A DNA stretch of 14,123 nucleotides from SLJN01 sp964505385 (GTDB taxonomy: Bacteria; Bacteroidota; Rhodothermia; Balneolales; Natronogracilivirgulaceae): NCBI GenBank assembly GCA_964505385.1, contig CAZDIA010000064.1, positions 1 to 14,123 on the forward strand. Direction: 5' to 3'. This document shows, piece by piece, positions 13,181 to 14,123 of the stretch. Position 1 is the first letter of the stretch. Every line of letters starts with the position of its first letter. The position numbers were made by a program, and so were the translations under genes. The notes under the pieces were generated by a model. The model saw only the letters and a program-made list of their open reading frames with translations. It searched no databases and was not told the DNA's origin.

Positions 13181-14123
13181 ATGATTTTTGCATTCATTTT
13201 ACCGGATTGGTTGCCCAACGTACACCCGCTGGTTATTCATTTCCCTATCGCCTTTCTGGCGCTTGCTGTACTGTTGGATTTAGTGCGGCAGTTACTAATG
13301 AATACCCAGTGGATTAATAATACCGTCAACTTAAGTTATATCCTGGGTACGGTGGGGCTGATCATAGCTTTCATCACCGGGCGCAGTGCAGCTGAAACGG
13401 TGGATGTGACCGGAGAAGCGTTTTCCGTATTGGCTTCACACGAGAACTGGGCGTTAGCCACCATGATCTTTTTTCTGGTATTCACCGGTATCCGGGTTAT
13501 GGCAGCATGGAGCAGTTTCGACATGAGAAGACTTCCGGCACTGGGACTGGTCGCACTCGGCATGATTGGAATGGGCCTGGTTTGGATCACCGGTGATCGC
13601 GGGGGCGAGCTGGTATTTCGGCACGGAGCAGGAGTTGCTGCGGTGGAAGATTTGCAGCAACAATTGGCTCAACTGGAAGATGAACTTGAAACCATTCATG
13701 GAGCGGCGGCACCCCAACTTGAAGATGACGGCTCCTGGAGATGGCGGATAGCACCCGGCTCGGAACAGATCATGGGTGATGCATTTCATTGGCTGAAAGG
13801 GTCTGCCGATGATGCCGGTTTTGAGCTTACCGAAGATGAGGATGGGAACCACGCCCTGAGCATCGATGCGACAGACAGCGAGCTGATGTTTGTGCTTCAG
13901 CACGAAATTGAAGCAGTAGAAGGCCGATTCCTCATAAACACCGATGATTTTGACGGAAGCGTGTCTCTGATCCACAATGTGCTGGGCTCGGACTCCTATC
14001 AGTATTTAAAACTGGATAATGAGACCATCAGTCAGGGGCAGATGATTGATGGAGAGGACGACATGCTCGGCGACAACTCCGTCGGAGCGAGTGGCTGGAA
14101 AGAAGTCCGGGTACAGGCTTCGG
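13181..14123 (+). CDS. DUF2231 membrane protein with LamG-like C-terminal region (3' end outside window)
   Basis: An ATG 20 nt after cusB opens a frame that stays open to the right edge (314 codons seen). Residues 1-150 form a four-helix DUF2231 domain: the motif NVHPLVIHFPIAFLALAV at 13-30 (H15, H20), helices at about 50-68, 88-110 and 118-137, then RGGELVFRHGAGVA at 140-153 (H148), all typical of that family. A short coiled coil at ~156-171 (VEDLQQQLAQLEDELETI) links it to a β-rich region. That region (WRWRIAPGSE at ~186, then GRFLINTDDFDGSVSLIHNV) resembles a LamG/3-keto-disaccharide-hydrolase-like sandwich. The role is unknown. Close spacing behind cusB implies the same transcript, and a periplasmic sensor or metal/haem-related membrane protein is only a guess. 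Confidence 0.8.
   Translation, partial: MIFAFILPDWLPNVHPLVIHFPIAFLALAVLLDLVRQLLMNTQWINNTVNLSYILGTVGLIIAFITGRSAAETVDVTGEAFSVLASHENWALATMIFFLVFTGIRVMAAWSSFDMRRLPALGLVALGMIGMGLVWITGDRGGELVFRHGAGVAAVEDLQQQLAQLEDELETIHGAAAPQLEDDGSWRWRIAPGSEQIMGDAFHWLKGSADDAGFELTEDEDGNHALSIDATDSELMFVLQHEIEAVEGRFLINTDDFDGSVSLIHNVLGSDSYQYLKLDNETISQGQMIDGEDDMLGDNSVGASGWKEVRVQAS

Overview
The window reads like a chromosome segment of a Bacteroidota-type bacterium, most likely from the Balneolota/Rhodothermota side. This is inferred from the gene families (a very long CusA-type pump, a CusB with an N-terminal CxxC metal module and a C-terminal DUF3347-like domain, a DUF2231 membrane protein) and from the scarcity of strong Shine-Dalgarno sites. 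No rRNA, tRNA, CRISPR array or complete insertion sequence is visible.

Layout. (1) 1-2160 is ordinary chromosome: the 3' end of an aldo/keto reductase, a DUF6064-like membrane protein and an EamA/DMT transporter. (2) 2270-4936 is a small, AT-richer accessory island. It holds an intact-looking VapBC pair with a palindromic operator, about 900 bases of gene-free DNA full of small palindromic repeats, a HigA antitoxin whose HigB toxin survives only as a C-terminal half, and a 69-residue controller (C) protein of the restriction-modification type. That gene is preceded by a recognisable C-box and followed by a 4-nt-overlapping stub ORF where a restriction enzyme gene would be expected. (3) 4937-14123 is a metal (probably copper/silver) export and handling cluster, all on the + strand: HMA-domain chaperone, secreted Cys/His-rich protein, CusA pump, TolC-like outer-membrane channel, CusB adaptor, and a DUF2231 protein with a LamG-like C-terminal region that runs off the right edge.

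How it works together (inference from families). The HMA protein would carry Cu(I)/Ag(I) in the cytoplasm. The Cys/His-rich protein and the metal-binding ends of CusB would capture metal in the periplasm. CusA, CusB and the TolC-like protein would form the tripartite efflux channel. The DUF2231 protein is a conserved-looking partner without a known role.

Most worth a second look. First, the orphan C-protein/C-box remnant directly abutting the truncated higB. Second, two members of one palindromic repeat family inside the metal cluster. One lies between the secreted protein and cusA. The other sits inside the 5' end of the tolC-like reading frame, between the coupled ATG and the signal peptide, and keeps the frame open.
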